A DNA stretch of 64,000 nucleotides, taken from assembly GCA_963826695.1 (NCBI GenBank), contig CAWGXZ010000003.1, positions 124,001 through 188,000 on the forward strand, read 5' to 3'. The DNA is from CAWGXZ01 sp963826695 (lineage in GTDB: Bacteria > Pseudomonadota > Gammaproteobacteria > Burkholderiales > Burkholderiaceae_C). How positions within the stretch are numbered: position 1 is the stretch's first letter; each line of letters opens with the position of its first letter. Below are positions 1 to 8,651 of the stretch, piece after piece. A program made the position numbers and the translations under genes. The notes below the pieces were generated by a model that saw nothing but the letters and a program-made list of their open reading frames with translations, searched no databases and was not told the origin of the DNA.

Positions 1-339
1 TACCGCGAACGCCTGCGGGCCTTTGCACTGCGCTTCGACGGCCGCGTCGTGGCTTACCTGAACCGTTGCGCCCACGTCCCGGTCGAGATGGACTGGCGGA
101 CCGGCGAATTCCTCGACCGCGAGCGCGAGTTCATCGTCTGCTCGATCCACGGCGCCAGCTACGCCCCGGGCAGCGGCCGTTGCGTCGGCGGGCCGTGCGG
201 GCAGCGGGGGCTGGTGGCACTCGAGGTCGCCGATATCGGCGGGCAGGTCTGTTGGTATCCTTCCGGCGACCTTCGCGCTGTCGAACCCGACACCGCATCC
301 GGGGCCGCCAGCCTGCCGGCACCTGAAAGCACTGCATGA
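1..339 (+). CDS. Rieske [2Fe-2S] ferredoxin-like protein, 5' end cut by window edge
   Basis: The frame is open to the left edge, so the true start lies outside the window; a GTG at 49 is only an internal codon. The protein shows a Rieske cluster pattern: C-A-H followed about 24 residues later by C-S-I-H, then a glycine/proline-rich loop with two more cysteines. Family knowledge: these residues bind a [2Fe-2S] cluster through two Cys and two His. Such small Rieske proteins act as electron carriers or as subunits of oxygenases or nitrite-reductase-like enzymes; no partner is visible here. The stop overlaps the start of the next gene by 4 bp (ATGA), so the two are probably co-translated. Confidence 0.85.
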   Translation, partial: YRERLRAFALRFDGRVVAYLNRCAHVPVEMDWRTGEFLDREREFIVCSIHGASYAPGSGRCVGGPCGQRGLVALEVADIGGQVCWYPSGDLRAVEPDTASGAASLPAPESTA

Positions 340-1328
340 ACTCCCCCGAATCCCCAGAAATGCCGACACCCCCCGCCGGAGGCACCGCAGCGGCGGCTTC
401 GTCCGTGGCGATTGACACCGGGGTGTTGCAGGCGCTGGCCCGCGACTATCTGAACGATCGCCGCGCCGAGCGGCGCTGGAAGGCGATCTGGCGCAGCCTG
501 TGGTTGCTGCTGTTCGTGATCGGTCTGGTCACCGTTGTCGCAAGCCGCCATTACGTCGCCACGCCGAGCGGGCCGCACACGGCGCTGATCGACGTCCGTG
601 GCGAGATTGCCGAAGAAGCCCCGGCCAGCGCCGAGCACCTGGTGGCGGCGTTGCAGTCGGCCTTCAAGGACGCCGGCTCGCAGGCCGTGGTGCTGCGCTT
701 CAACTCGCCAGGCGGCAGCCCGGTGCAGGCAGGAATCGTCCATGACGAGGTGCTGCGGCTGAAGGCGCTGCACAAGAAGAAGGTGTACGCCGTCGTCGAG
801 GAGGTTTGTGCCTCCGGGGCTTACTACATCGCCGTTGCCGCCGACGAGATCTACACCGACAAGGCGAGCGTCGTCGGCTCGATCGGCGTGCTGATGGACA
901 GCTTCGACTTCACCGGATTGATGGGCCGGGTCGGCGTCGAGCGGCGCCTGTTGACAGCCGGCGAGAACAAGGGTGTCGGCGATCCGTTCTCGCCGATGAC
1001 CGAAAAGCAGCGCGGCTATCTGCTGGCCACGCTCGCGCAGATCCATCGCCAGTTCATCCAGGTGGTTCGCGAAGGCCGCGGCGCCCGGTTGAAGGAAACG
1101 CCGGAGACCTTCTCCGGGCTGTTCTGGAACGGCGAGGAGGCGGTGCGGCTCGGCCTGGCCGACAAGTTCGGCACGCTCGACTTCGTCGCCCGCGAGGTGA
1201 TCAAGGCCGAGGAGGTGATCGACTACACGCCGCAGGAAAATGTCGCCGAGCGGCTCGCCAAGCGCTTCGGCGCCTCGGTCGGGGCCGGGGCGATGACGGC
1301 GCTGCGCGGGGCGGCAGCGATCCGCTGA
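336..1328 (+). CDS. sppA: SppA-like S49 family signal peptide peptidase
   Basis: A 330-residue membrane-anchored serine protease of family S49, short form. A basic/proline-rich N-terminus leads to one membrane segment at about residues 52-70 (LWLLLFVIGLVTVVA). The core has the N-S-P-G-G loop near 123-127, the probable nucleophile Ser160 in ASGAYY and the probable general base Lys212 in ENKGVGDPFSPMT. This is the Ser/Lys dyad known for SppA, which cleaves leftover signal peptides in the membrane. It overlaps the Rieske gene by 4 bp, and pairing of these two genes is common in Burkholderiales. It converges on ureG with only about 10 bp between the stops. No missing residues were seen. Confidence 0.9.
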   Translation: MNSPESPEMPTPPAGGTAAAASSVAIDTGVLQALARDYLNDRRAERRWKAIWRSLWLLLFVIGLVTVVASRHYVATPSGPHTALIDVRGEIAEEAPASAEHLVAALQSAFKDAGSQAVVLRFNSPGGSPVQAGIVHDEVLRLKALHKKKVYAVVEEVCASGAYYIAVAADEIYTDKASVVGSIGVLMDSFDFTGLMGRVGVERRLLTAGENKGVGDPFSPMTEKQRGYLLATLAQIHRQFIQVVREGRGARLKETPETFSGLFWNGEEAVRLGLADKFGTLDFVAREVIKAEEVIDYTPQENVAERLAKRFGASVGAGAMTALRGAAAIR

Positions 1329-1338
1329 GCCGCGTCGC

Positions 1339-1988
<650 letters not shown>

Positions 1989-1992
<4 letters not shown>

Positions 1993-2714
1993 GAGCGGAA
2001 CAATCTCGAATATTGGGTTTCGTGCTGCGCGCTGAGGATCGCGTGCATCGGTGCGAATGCCTGGCGCTCGCCGGCAGGCTGGTGCAAGGCCTGTTCCACC
2101 GCCGCAGGGATTTCGGCGGCAAGGCGGGCAAGTATCCGCTGGCCCGCGGACTGCCCGAGGGGCACGGCCTTGAGCGCAGCTTGCACCAGGTTCTCGGCCC
2201 AGCCGAAGGCAAAGGCGAGCAGCGTCTGCTGCGACGTGGCGCCCGAACGCACGGCGGCCAGCGCAAAGGCCACCGGCCAGGTCGGGGCCGGCTGCAGTTC
2301 GGCCAGCCGGTCGATGCGCGCATCGCCGTCGGCCCCCGCGGCATTGCGCAGCCAGGCCAGCAGCGAGCGGCCCATCTGCTCGCTCTGGGCGCGCAGTTCG
2401 GCCGACTCGCGCACCGAGGTCGACCAGGCGTTGAGCGCTTCGATTTCCGGCCCGTCGTCCTGCTGCCACGCCCGGCAGGCGGCGGCGACCAGCGGCAGTT
2501 CGGCGCGCGCCAGGACCAGCTGCAGCTGGTCGCTGAGCCAGCCCGCCGCACGCTCCTCGTTGTCGATGCGCCCCGTTTCGACGGCTGATTCGAGCACCTC
2601 CGAATAGCTGAAGCCGCCGACCGGCAGCGCCGGCGACGCCAGCCAGATCAGCTGCAGCAGCGTCGCGGAGGAGGGCAGCGCACCGGCGCCCGGGTCAGTG
2701 ACCGTGTGCGCCAT
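1989..2714 (-). CDS. ureF: Urease accessory protein UreF
   Basis: An all-helical accessory protein that with UreG and UreD forms the nickel-loading complex. The conserved UreF start region LIWLASPALPVGGFSYSE is present, followed by helical segments to a C-terminus ending RLFRS. I chose the ATG giving MAHTVTDPG (241 residues); in-frame ATGs 9 and 21 bases upstream are also possible. All of these lie inside the 3' end of ureE, so translation starts within the codons for the UreE histidine tail and the genes overlap by about 20 bp. The frame stays open further upstream through that repeat, giving an artificial Met-Val run. UreF needs UreD, which is not seen in this window. Confidence 0.92.
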
Positions 2715-3420
2715 GGTGACCATGTGAAGCGCCATGACCGTGGTCGTGGCCGTGGCCGTGGTCGGCGTTGTCATCGGTCTCGGGGGCGTGGTCATGCCCG
2801 TGCCCGTGGCTGTGGCCATGACCATGACCATGACCATGACCATGACCATGACCATGACCCGCAGCGGCCATCGCCTGTCCCGCGGCGTAGGCCCCGGCTT
2901 CGGGCTCGAACGCCGCCTGTTCGGCCGTGACGATCAGGTGCATTCGCCGCAGCATGTCGGCAAGCACCGGGTCGGGCTCCAGCTGCAGGCGGTCGGGCTG
3001 CAGTTCGAGCGGCACATGACGGTTGCCGAGGTGGTAGGCGGCGCGCACCAGGTCGAAGGGCGTGCCGTGTTCGGGGCAGGTCCGCACCACCAGCACCGCT
3101 TGCGGTGTCGCGACGACGACGATCAGCGTTCCATCGGCAGCCACCAGCACGTCGCCGCCGCGCACCACGGCGCCGCGCGGCAGAAAGATGCCGAGCCGGC
3201 GGCCGCGCGAGTCGACGGCATCGAAGCGGCTCTTCTGGCGCGTGTCCCAATCGATCGCAACCGTGGCGGCACGGCGCAGCAGCGCCGGCGCCAGGCCACG
3301 GCCACCAGGGATCAGCCGTGCGACTTGAAGCAGGCCGGCTTCGCCGGGCTGCGCTGCGGCCGGGCCCGCGCTATCGTCCGTCAAATAGGAATCATTCCTG
3401 TTAGCATTTGTCATCTTCAT
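2695..3420 (-). CDS. ureE: Urease accessory nickel chaperone UreE with long His-rich tail
   Basis: UreE dimers deliver nickel to the UreG/UreF/UreD complex. The N-terminal domain (LLQVARLIPGG onward) and the C-terminal metal-binding domain are recognisable; the conserved YHLGNRHVP lies near residues 129-137. Residues 188-241 form an extreme histidine tail of Gly-His and Asp-His repeats with over 20 His. The listed ATG start gives 241 residues, but the first 28 or so are not typical of UreE and their DNA overlaps a Fur-like palindrome. A downstream start such as the TTG near 3384 is possible. UreE is first in the ureEFG set and divergent from fbpA. Confidence 0.9.
   Translation of the reverse strand: MKMTNANRNDSYLTDDSAGPAAAQPGEAGLLQVARLIPGGRGLAPALLRRAATVAIDWDTRQKSRFDAVDSRGRRLGIFLPRGAVVRGGDVLVAADGTLIVVVATPQAVLVVRTCPEHGTPFDLVRAAYHLGNRHVPLELQPDRLQLEPDPVLADMLRRMHLIVTAEQAAFEPEAGAYAAGQAMAAAGHGHGHGHGHGHGHGHSHGHGHDHAPETDDNADHGHGHDHGHGASHGHHGAHGH
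2818..2859. repeat. Seven perfect tandem copies of ATGACC inside ureE
   Basis: The hexamer ATGACC repeats seven times without change on the plus strand. On the minus strand it encodes the Gly-His run of the UreE tail. Imperfect copies continue on both sides. Because the unit is 6 bp, changes in copy number would lengthen or shorten the histidine tail without shifting the frame. Confidence 0.9.
3384..3403. promoter_or_regulatory. Fur-like box upstream of fbpA
   Basis: The core AGGAATcATTCCT (3387-3399) is a perfect 6-bp inverted repeat around one base. Its flanks on the reverse strand (AACAGGAATGATTCCTATT) resemble the Fur site AATGAGAATGATTCTCATT. It sits about 35-50 bp before the fbpA start and inside or just before the 5' end of ureE. 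Regulation of fbpA by Fur-iron is an inference from the motif and from the iron-import genes. Confidence 0.6.
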
Positions 3421-3434
3421 TCACCTTTTTGTCC

Positions 3435-4454
3435 ATGATGCGCACCGCAATCCCGACCGGACTCGTTCTGCTGCTGACCGCCGGTGCGGCCCTGGCGCAA
3501 ACGGCGCCGGTGCTCAATATCTATTCGGCCCGCCACTACCAGACCGACGAGGCGTTGTATTCCAACTTCACCAAGCAGACCGGCATTCGCATCAACCGCC
3601 TCGATGGTCAGGAAGAGCAACTGGTCGAGCGCATCAAGAACGAAGGTGCCAGCAGCCCGGCCGATGTCCTGATCACCGTCGATGCGGCTCGGCTCGAGAT
3701 TGCCGACCAGGCGGGGCTGTTCGCCCCGCACCGCTCCAAGGTGCTCGAAAGCCGCATTCCCGAGACGCTGCGCACGCCGAACTGGGTGGCTTTCTCGACC
3801 CGGGCGCGGGTGATTGTCTACAACAAGGTCGCCGTCAACGGCGCCTTCGTCCAGACCTACGAGGATCTGGCCAATCCGCGGCTCAAGGGGCAGGTGTGCG
3901 TGCGCTCGGGCTCGCATCCTTACAACCTGTCGCTCGGCGCGGCGGTGATTTCGCACGACGGCGAAGCCAAGGCCGAACAGTGGGCCAGGGGGCTGGTCGC
4001 CAACTTCGCGCGCGCGCCGAAGGGCGGCGATACCGACCAGCTGAAGGCGGTAGCCGCCGGCGAATGCGGCGTGGCGCTCTCGAACAGCTACTACGTCGCC
4101 CGGCTGATGCGCTCGACCAAGCCCGACGACCAGGAGGTGATGAGCAAGCTGGCGGTCGTCTGGCCGAACCAGAAGACCTGGGGCACGCACATCAACGTCT
4201 CGGGCGCGGGCGTCATCAAGACGGCGCCGAACCGCGATGCGGCGGTGAAATTCCTCGAGTACCTGGCGAGCGACGAGGCGCAGGCGTATTTCGCCGACGG
4301 CAACAACGAATGGCCGGTGGTCAAGTCGGTCAAGACGCGCAACCCGGCGCTCGAGAAGCTCGGCGACTACCGCGAGGACAGCCTGCCGATCGGCCAGCTC
4401 GCCGCCACCACCGTGCAAGCCCAGAAGGTGTTCGACCGCGCCGGCTGGCGCTGA
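3435..4454 (+). CDS. fbpA: Ferric iron ABC transporter substrate-binding protein FbpA
   Basis: A 339-residue periplasmic Fe3+-binding protein. The signal peptide covers about residues 1-21, ending ALA-Q, and the mature part begins LNIYSARHYQTDEALY, typical of the FutA/FbpA group. Tyr219-Tyr220 in SNSYYVARL are the tandem tyrosines that coordinate ferric iron in this family. I chose the ATG at 3435 because it gives a proper signal peptide; an upstream in-frame ATG at 3408 would put extra residues in front of it. fbpA is transcribed convergently with fbpB and divergently from fbpC, an unusual arrangement for one transporter. A Fur-like box precedes it. Confidence 0.94.
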   Translation: MMRTAIPTGLVLLLTAGAALAQTAPVLNIYSARHYQTDEALYSNFTKQTGIRINRLDGQEEQLVERIKNEGASSPADVLITVDAARLEIADQAGLFAPHRSKVLESRIPETLRTPNWVAFSTRARVIVYNKVAVNGAFVQTYEDLANPRLKGQVCVRSGSHPYNLSLGAAVISHDGEAKAEQWARGLVANFARAPKGGDTDQLKAVAAGECGVALSNSYYVARLMRSTKPDDQEVMSKLAVVWPNQKTWGTHINVSGAGVIKTAPNRDAAVKFLEYLASDEAQAYFADGNNEWPVVKSVKTRNPALEKLGDYREDSLPIGQLAATTVQAQKVFDRAGWR

Positions 4455-4574
4455 AGGTGTGAATAAACCTACTGCGCGGCCCGATCTCGCATCTCCGGTG
4501 CTCGCCGGACACCTGTCCGGCTGTGCTCCTCAATGCGACCTCGGGCCGCTCGCTACGGTTTCTTTCACACCTTC
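4453..4574. repeat. 122-bp near-perfect palindromic element between fbpA and fbpB
   Basis: The left arm starts GAAGGTGTGAATAAACC and the right arm ends GGTTTCTTTCACACCTTC. Inside, GCGGCCCGATCTCGCAT pairs with ATGCGACCTCGGGCCGC with two mismatches, and the centre is GCCGGACA-cc-TGTCCGGC. The whole stretch can therefore fold into one long hairpin on either strand. It begins at the fbpA stop codon and lies between two convergent genes, so it may act as a two-way terminator. Its length and symmetry also fit a small dispersed REP/MITE-like repeat. Confidence 0.85.
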
Positions 4575-4595
4575 GGCAGCTGGGGCGCAAGGCAT

Positions 4596-6290
4596 TTAGG
4601 CCCGCTCACGGGCGATTTGCCTGCAGATAACGATCATCGGCAGCAGCCCGACGACGACGATCGACAGCGCGGCGGTCGAGGCCTCGGCCAGGCGCTCGTC
4701 GGCGGCCAGCGTGTAGGCCTGCGTCGCCAGCGTGTCGAAGTTGAAGGGCCGCATCACCAGGGTCGCCGGCAGTTCTTTCATCGAGTCGATGAAGACCAGC
4801 AGCCCGGCGGTCAGCAGCCCGCGCCGCAGCAGCGGCAGGTGCACCCGGCGCAGCGACTCGGTCTGCGTCAGGCCGAGGCTGCGAGCCGCGTCGTCCATGT
4901 GCGGGGTGACCCGGTGCAGCGCCGAATCGACGGTCTGCAGCGCAGCGGTGAGGAAGCGCACCAGGTAGGCGTAGACCAGCCCCGCAAGCCCGCCGGTCAG
5001 CAGCAGGCCGACGTTCCAGCCGAGGCTGTCGCGCAGCCACAGCGCCACGGCATTGTCGAAACGCGCCAGCGGAATCAGCAGGCCGACGGCGATCACCGAG
5101 CCGGGCAGGGCGTAACCCATCCCCGCGGCCCAGTGCGCAGCCCGCGACAGCGGGTGCGCATCGAGCCGTCGCGCGTAGGCGACGAGCACCGCCAGCAGCA
5201 CGGCCAGCAGGGCGGCGAGCGCCGACACCAGAAAGCTGTTGCGCGCCAGGTCGAGGAAGCGCGGGCCGAACTGGGCATCGCCCTCGTTCAGCGCCATTTG
5301 CAGCAGCACACCGCCCGGGATGACGAAGCCGAGCAGCAGCGGCAAAACGCAGCCGGCAATCGCCAGCGCCGCGGCCCAGCCGGTGAGCCGGCTGCCGCGC
5401 GGCACCTGCCGGCGCAGCCCGCTGCCATGAAAGCGGGCCCGCCCGCGAGAGGCGTGCTCGAGCGTCAGCACCAGCACGACAAAGGCCAGCAGGCACATCG
5501 CCAGCTGCGACGCGGCCACCCGGTCGCCGAGCGAAAACCATGCGCGGTAGATGCCCGTGGTGAAGGTCTGCACGGCGAAATAGGAGACGGTGCCGTAGTC
5601 GGCCAGCGTCTCCATCAACACCAGCGTCACACCGCCGATGATCGCCGGCCGCGCCATCGGCAGCGAGATGCGCAGGAAACTCTGCCACGGCGCCAGGCCG
5701 AGCGACCGGCCGGCCTCGAGCACGCCCGAGCCGCGTTCCAGGAAGGCCGCGCGCGTCAGCAGGTAGACATACGGATAGAGCACGCCGGCGAACATCAGCA
5801 CCGCACCGCCGACGGTGCGCACGTCGGGGAACCAGTAATCCGCACGGCTCCAGCCGAAGGTCTGGCGCAGCCAGCCCTGCACCGGGCCGGCGAACTGCAG
5901 CAGGTCGGTGTAGGCATACGCCATGACGTACGCCGGCATCGCCAGCGGCAGCACCAGCGCCCACTCGAAGGCGCGGCGCAGCGGAAAGTCGAAATGCGTC
6001 ACCAGCCAGGCGGAGCTGACGCCGAGCAACGCCGAGCAGATGCCCACACCAAGGCAGAGCGCCAGCGTGGTTGCCACGTACTCGGGCAGCACCGTCGCCG
6101 CCAGATGGCTCCAGGTGCCGGCGGTGCCGCCGCTGAAGATGTTGCTGCCGACCGAGAGCACCGGCAGCGCCATCAGGGCGGCGGCCAGCACCGCCAGCCC
6201 GGTCAGCCAGTGCGGGCTGCGCATGGCAGCAGGCACCGTCGCCTCGGGCGAGGTCGCCGACTGCAGCGGCGGCAGGACGATCGGATTCAT
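4596..6290 (-). CDS. fbpB: Ferric iron ABC transporter permease FbpB
   Basis: A 564-residue double-length inner-membrane permease, the usual form for Fe3+ transporters (two permease halves of about six helices each). The first half contains LPLAMPAYVMAYAYTDLL and the EAGRSLGLAPWQSF coupling loop. The second half contains YALPGSVIAVGLLIPLA and the loop DDAARSLGLTQTESL. These are the EAA motifs that contact the ATPase FbpC. I chose the ATG giving MNPIVLPPLQ; the frame continues upstream into the Fur-like box, which argues against a longer start. The gene is divergent from fbpC and convergent with fbpA. Confidence 0.94.
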   Translation of the reverse strand: MNPIVLPPLQSATSPEATVPAAMRSPHWLTGLAVLAAALMALPVLSVGSNIFSGGTAGTWSHLAATVLPEYVATTLALCLGVGICSALLGVSSAWLVTHFDFPLRRAFEWALVLPLAMPAYVMAYAYTDLLQFAGPVQGWLRQTFGWSRADYWFPDVRTVGGAVLMFAGVLYPYVYLLTRAAFLERGSGVLEAGRSLGLAPWQSFLRISLPMARPAIIGGVTLVLMETLADYGTVSYFAVQTFTTGIYRAWFSLGDRVAASQLAMCLLAFVVLVLTLEHASRGRARFHGSGLRRQVPRGSRLTGWAAALAIAGCVLPLLLGFVIPGGVLLQMALNEGDAQFGPRFLDLARNSFLVSALAALLAVLLAVLVAYARRLDAHPLSRAAHWAAGMGYALPGSVIAVGLLIPLARFDNAVALWLRDSLGWNVGLLLTGGLAGLVYAYLVRFLTAALQTVDSALHRVTPHMDDAARSLGLTQTESLRRVHLPLLRRGLLTAGLLVFIDSMKELPATLVMRPFNFDTLATQAYTLAADERLAEASTAALSIVVVGLLPMIVICRQIARERA

Positions 6291-6321
6291 GGATTGAGAA
6301 AAAGCGCGGATGCCGGCAGCT

Positions 6322-6342
6322 GAATGAGAAGGATTCTCGTTA
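6322..6342. promoter_or_regulatory. Fur-like box between fbpB and fbpC
   Basis: The core GAGAA-gga-TTCTC is a 5-bp inverted repeat, and AATGAGAAGGATTCTCGTTA differs from the Fur consensus AATGAGAATGATTCTCATT at few positions. It lies about 32 bp before the fbpB start and 34 bp before the fbpC start, so one Fur dimer could silence both divergent genes when iron is plentiful. Confidence 0.72.
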
Positions 6343-6375
6343 GAGTGTAAGGTCTCGTTTTCAACACCGCGACCC

Positions 6376-7449
6376 ATGTCCCAGAGTTCGCAACCCGTCC
6401 TGAGCCTCGACCGCATCTCGCACCGCTACGGCGCCCGGAAAACCGTCGACGGGCTGAGCCTGTCGCTCGACCTCGGCTCGATCTGCTGCCTGCTCGGGCC
6501 GTCGGGCTGCGGCAAGACGACGGTGCTGCGCTGCATCGCCGGCTTCGAGCGCGTTGCCGACGGCGAGATTCGCATCGATGGCGCGGTCGTCAGCAGCCGA
6601 CAGCGGCATGTGCCGCCCGAGCGTCGGCGCATCGGCATGGTGTTCCAGGACTACGCACTGTTCCCGCATCTCGACGTGCAGGGCAATGTCGGCTTCGGCC
6701 TGCGCGGCTCGGCCGAGGACCGCCGGCGGGTCGGCGAGCTGCTCGAGACCGTCGGCCTGGCGGCGCAGGCGCGCAGCTATCCGCACGAGCTTTCCGGCGG
6801 GCAGCAACAGCGGGTGGCGCTGGCCCGCGCGCTGGCGCCGCGGCCGCGCCTGTTGCTGCTCGACGAGCCGTTTTCCAACCTGGATGTCGACCTGCGCGAG
6901 CAGCTGGCCGCCGAGGTGCGCTCGGTCCTGAAGGCCAACGGCACCACGGCGGTGTTCGTCACCCACGACCAGCACGAGGCGTTCGCGATGGCCGACGAGA
7001 TCGCCGTCATGGCCGACGGCCATATCCAGCAGCTCGACAGCGCCTACAACCTGTACCACCAGCCCGGCAACCGCTTCGTGGCCGACTTCATCGGCCAGGG
7101 CGTGTTCGTCGACGGCACGGTGCTGGCGCCGAACTGCCTGCGCATCGAGATCGGCGACGTGGTGCAGGCCGCACCGATCCGCTTCGCCAACGACGCCTCG
7201 CTGTGCGCACCCGGCAGCCGGGTCGACATCCTGCTGCGGCCCGACGACGTGGTGCACGACGACGCCAGCCCGGTGCGCGCCAAGGTGCTGCACAAGGCCT
7301 TCCGCGGTGCCGAGATCCTCTACACGCTCGAACTCGGCAGCGGTGCCCGGGTGCTGTCGATGGTGCCGTCGCACCACAACCACCTGATGCACGAGGCGAT
7401 CGGCATCCGGCTGGAACTCGATCACATGATCGCGTTCCCGAAGCAGTAG
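6376..7449 (+). CDS. fbpC: Ferric iron ABC transporter ATP-binding protein FbpC
   Basis: A 357-residue ATPase that powers the FbpB permease. Motifs in order are Walker A GPSGCGKTT (about 38-46), Q-loop VFQDYALFPHL, signature LSGGQQQRVALARAL, Walker B LLLLDEPFSNLD and the H-loop VTHDQHEA. The last 110 or so residues form a TOBE-type regulatory domain, as in other iron and spermidine importers. The length is normal. It diverges from fbpB across the Fur-like box and converges with serA, leaving 17 bp between stops. Confidence 0.94.
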   Translation: MSQSSQPVLSLDRISHRYGARKTVDGLSLSLDLGSICCLLGPSGCGKTTVLRCIAGFERVADGEIRIDGAVVSSRQRHVPPERRRIGMVFQDYALFPHLDVQGNVGFGLRGSAEDRRRVGELLETVGLAAQARSYPHELSGGQQQRVALARALAPRPRLLLLDEPFSNLDVDLREQLAAEVRSVLKANGTTAVFVTHDQHEAFAMADEIAVMADGHIQQLDSAYNLYHQPGNRFVADFIGQGVFVDGTVLAPNCLRIEIGDVVQAAPIRFANDASLCAPGSRVDILLRPDDVVHDDASPVRAKVLHKAFRGAEILYTLELGSGARVLSMVPSHHNHLMHEAIGIRLELDHMIAFPKQ

Positions 7450-7466
7450 CCGCCGCGCCGCGCGGC

Positions 7467-8651
7467 TCAGCCGCCCGAGGGCAGGTAGCGCACGGCGAGC
7501 ACGCCGTCGATGGCAGCGATGTGCTCGAGCACGGCGTCGGGCACCGGGCTGTCGACATCGACCAGCGTGTAGGCCATGTCGGCGCGCGACTTGTTGACCA
7601 TGTTGTGGATGTTCAGTCCGGCGTCGGCCATCGCGGTCGAGATCTGGCCGAGCATGTTCGGCACGTTGGCGTTGGCGATCGCGACCCGCCAGGCCGATTC
7701 ACGCGCCATCGAGACGGCCGGGAAGTTGACGGCGTTGGCGACGTTGCCGTTTTCCAGGTAGTCGCGCAGCTGATCGGCGACCATCAGGGCGCAGTTCTCC
7801 TCGGCCTCGCTGGTCGATGCGCCCAGGTGCGGCAGGGCCACCACGCGCGGATGGCCGATCGTCGCCGCACCCGGAAAGTCGCAGACGTAGGCGCCGAGCC
7901 GGCGTGAATCGAGCGCCGAGCGCACCGCCGCGTCGTCGACGATGCCCTCGCGCGAGAAATTGAGCAGCACCGCACCCGGGCGCAGCAGGCCGATGTTGGC
8001 GGCGCCGACCAGGTCGCGCGTGGCTTCGACCAGCGGCACGTGCAGCGTGACGAAGCGCGCCTGGCGCAGCACGTCGGCGACGCTGGCCGCCTTGCGCACC
8101 TGCGCCGGCAGGCTCCAGGCGGCGTCGACGGTGATCTCGGGGTCGAAGCCGAGCACGTTCATGCCGAGCTTGATGGCGGCGTCGGCAACCAGGCAGCCGA
8201 TCTTGCCCAGGCCGACGATGCCGAGCGTCTGCCCCGAAAGCTCGAAGCCGGCGAAGGCCTTCTTGCCTTCCTCGACCTGGCGCTCGAGGTCGGGCGCCTG
8301 GGGATCGAGCCCGGCGACGAACTCAAGCGCGGCCGGCAGGTTGCGCGCCGCGAGCAGCATGCCCGCGAGCACGAGTTCCTTGACGGCATTGGCATTCGCA
8401 CCCGGTGCGTTGAAGACCGGCACGCCGCGCGCGCTCATCGCCGCCACCGGGATGTTGTTGGTGCCGGCGCCGGCACGGCCGATCGCCCGCACGCTGGCAG
8501 CGATCTCGCCGCGGTGCAGGTCGGCCGAGCGCAGCAGCAGCGCGGATGGCTGGTCGACGTCGGCACCGACCAGGTAGCGCTCGGCCGGAAAGCGCGCCAG
8601 GCCGCTGGCCGCGATCTGGTTCAGCACCTGGATGCGCAGCCGCTCAGCCAT
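7467..8651 (-). CDS. serA: D-3-phosphoglycerate dehydrogenase with C-terminal ACT domain
   Basis: A 394-residue enzyme for the first step of serine synthesis, oxidising 3-phosphoglycerate with NAD+. The Rossmann dinucleotide loop GIVGLGKIGCLVAD follows the N-terminal catalytic half. The catalytic residues are expected in NFSREGIVD (Arg), the following Asp/Glu segment and the HLGAST loop (His). Residues from about 320 form an ACT domain (NVPNMLGQISTAMADAGLNI), the usual site of serine feedback. Its start overlaps the end of serC by 8 bp, so the two are translated from one message. Confidence 0.93.
   Translation of the reverse strand: MAERLRIQVLNQIAASGLARFPAERYLVGADVDQPSALLLRSADLHRGEIAASVRAIGRAGAGTNNIPVAAMSARGVPVFNAPGANANAVKELVLAGMLLAARNLPAALEFVAGLDPQAPDLERQVEEGKKAFAGFELSGQTLGIVGLGKIGCLVADAAIKLGMNVLGFDPEITVDAAWSLPAQVRKAASVADVLRQARFVTLHVPLVEATRDLVGAANIGLLRPGAVLLNFSREGIVDDAAVRSALDSRRLGAYVCDFPGAATIGHPRVVALPHLGASTSEAEENCALMVADQLRDYLENGNVANAVNFPAVSMARESAWRVAIANANVPNMLGQISTAMADAGLNIHNMVNKSRADMAYTLVDVDSPVPDAVLEHIAAIDGVLAVRYLPSGG

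Noticed and set aside
2818..2859. Phase variation by slipped-strand repeat in ureE
   Set aside because: The unit is 6 bp, so length changes do not shift the frame; it can vary tail length but not switch the gene off.
2734..3438. Plus-strand frame antisense to ureE with Met-Thr repeats
   Set aside because: Its repeats are simply the reverse reading of the UreE histidine codons.
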